Shown: positions 62,508 through 64,000 of the stretch, piece by piece
Position numbering within the stretch: the first letter of the stretch is position 1
Layout: every line of letters starts with the position of its first letter
Assembly: GCF_037782385.1 (NCBI RefSeq)
Contig: NZ_JBBEXD010000001.1
Span: 62,001-126,000, forward strand
Length of the DNA stretch: 64,000 nucleotides
Source of the DNA: Ascidiimonas meishanensis
GTDB taxonomy: Bacteria; Bacteroidota; Bacteroidia; Flavobacteriales; Flavobacteriaceae
Direction of reading: 5' to 3'
Notes under the pieces: model-generated
Told to the model about the DNA's origin: nothing
Database searches by the model: none
The model's input: the letters and a program-made list of their open reading frames with translations, nothing else
Made by a program: the position numbers and the translations under genes

Positions 62508-64000
62508 TCAATATCCTACAGCGATATCATCACCTCTTGGATCTGCACCTCCTTCTAGTGTTCCATCTGGCCAAACCAAAATAGCATCTACCTTGCCCAT
62601 AATGGGAGTTCTGTTTTCATTTATAATATATCCCTTATGCCTCAAACTGTCTAAAAGTTCTCTAGAAAACCCTTTAGGCTCAAATGTAATTACATCTGGT
62701 AACCATTGATGGTGAAAGCGTGCTGCATTCACGGCCTCTTGCATACTCATTTCAAATTCATAAACGTTGAGAATGGTTTGCAATACTGCAGTAATTATGG
62801 TGGATCCTCCTGGAGTGCCTACTACCATCCAAAGTTTTCCGTCTTTTTCTACAATAGTGGGGGTCATAGAGCTTAACATTCTTTTACCAGGTGCTATACT
62901 GTTTGCCTTAGCTCCTATAAGTCCAAACATATTAGGAACTCCTGGTTTTGAGCTAAAATCGTCCATTTCATTATTCAGAAAAAAACCGAGTTCGTCTACG
63001 TATAGCTTAGATCCGTAAGCTCCATTAAGTGTAGTAGTAACAGAGACCGCGTTTCCCTTACCATCAACTATAGAATAATGTGTGGTTTCATTGCTCTCTA
63101 CAAAATTAATCTCACCACGACGAATGTTTGAGGATTGCGATGCACTCTCAAAACTAAAATCCTGCATTCTACTGGTAAGGTATGACTCAGAAATTAGGGT
63201 GTCTTTAGGGATTTTAACATAATCCGGATCCCCCAAAAAATAATTGCGGTCTGCATATGCTCTTCTTTCTGCTTCTGTTATTAATTGAATAGCTTTCATT
63301 GAATTATGGCCATATTCACCAATATCGTAAGGTGCAATCATTTTCATAATCTGAGCAAGCGTAATTCCTCCACTTGAAGGAGGACTCATAGAAATCACTT
63401 TTATGTTTTTATACGTAAAAACTACAGGATCTCTCCATTTTGCTTCATAGGTAGCAAGGTCTTCAAGAGTAACGTAACCTCCTTTTTCTTGAATGAAACT
63501 TGAAAGTTGTTTGGCTATTTTTCCCTTATAAAATGCATCTCTTCCATTTTGTTGAATCCTAATTAGTGTTTTTGCCAACGCAGGATACTTAATAGTGTCT
63601 CCGGCTTTAAAAGTTTTAGCAAACAAGGTGCTGTCACCACTTACTTGAACAATTAAGTCTCTGTATTTTTCTAAACGTTTTTCCTGATTTTTGGTGACCA
63701 CCAAGCCTGTTAAAGCTATGTCAATTGCTGGCTGTATAAGCTCCTCCATAGGCAAAGTGCCAAACTTTTTATGACATTCAAAAATACCAGCCACGGTACC
63801 AGGTACGCCAACAGCAGTTGCCCCATATATACTTTTATCAGGAATTACATTACCCAAACTATCTAAGTACATATCTTTATGAGCAGACAAAGGGGCTTTT
63901 TCACGATAATCCAAAGCACCGGTTTCTCCGGTAGACTTACGATATACCATAAAGCCTCCACCACCTAAATTTCCTGCAAATGGATAAGCTACAATTAAAG
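62508..64000 (-). CDS. ggt: Gamma-glutamyltransferase, 5' end beyond the window
   Basis: The reading frame stays open to the window edge (16 more codons before the first internal Met at 63950, reading YPFAGNLGGGGFMVY), so the N terminus and any signal peptide are missing. Visible are the self-cleavage and nucleophile motif NETTHYSIVDGKGNAVSVTTTLN (first Thr is the catalytic one), LSSMTPTIV, GTPGGSTIITAVLQ, DRNYFLGDPDYV and GGADPRGDD at the end. The enzyme matures by self-cleavage to two chains and hydrolyses or transfers gamma-glutamyl groups, normally in the periplasm. It shares a transcript with the ATP-grasp gene. Confidence 0.95.
   Translation of the reverse strand, partial: LIVAYPFAGNLGGGGFMVYRKSTGETGALDYREKAPLSAHKDMYLDSLGNVIPDKSIYGATAVGVPGTVAGIFECHKKFGTLPMEELIQPAIDIALTGLVVTKNQEKRLEKYRDLIVQVSGDSTLFAKTFKAGDTIKYPALAKTLIRIQQNGRDAFYKGKIAKQLSSFIQEKGGYVTLEDLATYEAKWRDPVVFTYKNIKVISMSPPSSGGITLAQIMKMIAPYDIGEYGHNSMKAIQLITEAERRAYADRNYFLGDPDYVKIPKDTLISESYLTSRMQDFSFESASQSSNIRRGEINFVESNETTHYSIVDGKGNAVSVTTTLNGAYGSKLYVDELGFFLNNEMDDFSSKPGVPNMFGLIGAKANSIAPGKRMLSSMTPTIVEKDGKLWMVVGTPGGSTIITAVLQTILNVYEFEMSMQEAVNAARFHHQWLPDVITFEPKGFSRELLDSLRHKGYIINENRTPIMGKVDAILVWPDGTLEGGADPRGDDIAVGY

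Noticed and set aside
1..64000. CRISPR arrays, insertion sequences, prophage, rRNA or tRNA genes
   Set aside because: No regularly spaced repeats, transposase or integrase, phage structural genes or tRNA/rRNA-like conserved folds were seen; the only RNA gene is the SRP RNA.

Overview
The window looks like chromosome of a marine-type member of the Flavobacteriaceae (Bacteroidota). The evidence is the AT-rich sequence, type IX secretion (T9SS) sorting domains and PorP/SprF partners, many short SxC lipoprotein signals, YtxJ (a bacillithiol-linked protein), a fused E1 alpha-beta oxo-acid dehydrogenase, and promoters of the Bacteroidota type (TTG, 17-20 bases, TAnnTTTG). The genus cannot be told from this alone. 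I see no prophage, insertion sequence, CRISPR array, rRNA or tRNA; the one RNA gene is the small SRP RNA. The content is mostly housekeeping genes with several envelope and secreted proteins.

Layout. 0.1-5.4 kb: a secreted Ig-repeat protein with a type B T9SS sorting domain, then two PorP/SprF-like outer-membrane proteins that share an extra SPOR-like C-terminal domain. 5.7-9.6 kb: a TetR regulator with a thioesterase, and ClpB. 9.8-19.3 kb: YtxJ, a lipoprotein, fumarylacetoacetase, serine hydroxymethyltransferase, a beta-helix lipoprotein, a thioesterase with glutaminyl cyclase, SRP RNA with a textbook promoter, a short-chain dehydrogenase and a transaldolase. 19.3-31.3 kb: two lipoproteins with thioredoxin folds (one lacking its CXXC), an ABC-F ATPase, PheT, a secreted endonuclease I and a DUF2911/TPR protein. 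31.4-41.8 kb: RecG, an active M1 peptidase followed by two tandem patatins, and a tight DsrE / M20 amidohydrolase / FMN glutamate-synthase-like operon. 41.9-49.9 kb: UvrD/PcrA, YciO-type protein, MltG, an OmpA-like lipoprotein, a glycosyltransferase, an orphan HsdR-N nuclease domain divergent from HolA, and DoxX. 50.2-64 kb: a serine/threonine dehydratase cotranscribed with fused branched-chain oxo-acid dehydrogenase E1, a catalytically dead M1-like domain joined to an outer-membrane barrel, LOG protein, UvrA, a small SH3/Tudor-like protein, an ATP-grasp protein and a gamma-glutamyltransferase cut by the window end.

No single novel defence or biosynthetic island stands out. The most unusual items are the dead-peptidase/beta-barrel protein at 53.8-56.6 kb, the ABC-F protein in which exactly one composite ATP site is lost, palindromes or repeats placed upstream of clpB and of the E1 operon, and the set of promoters clear enough to decide some gene starts.
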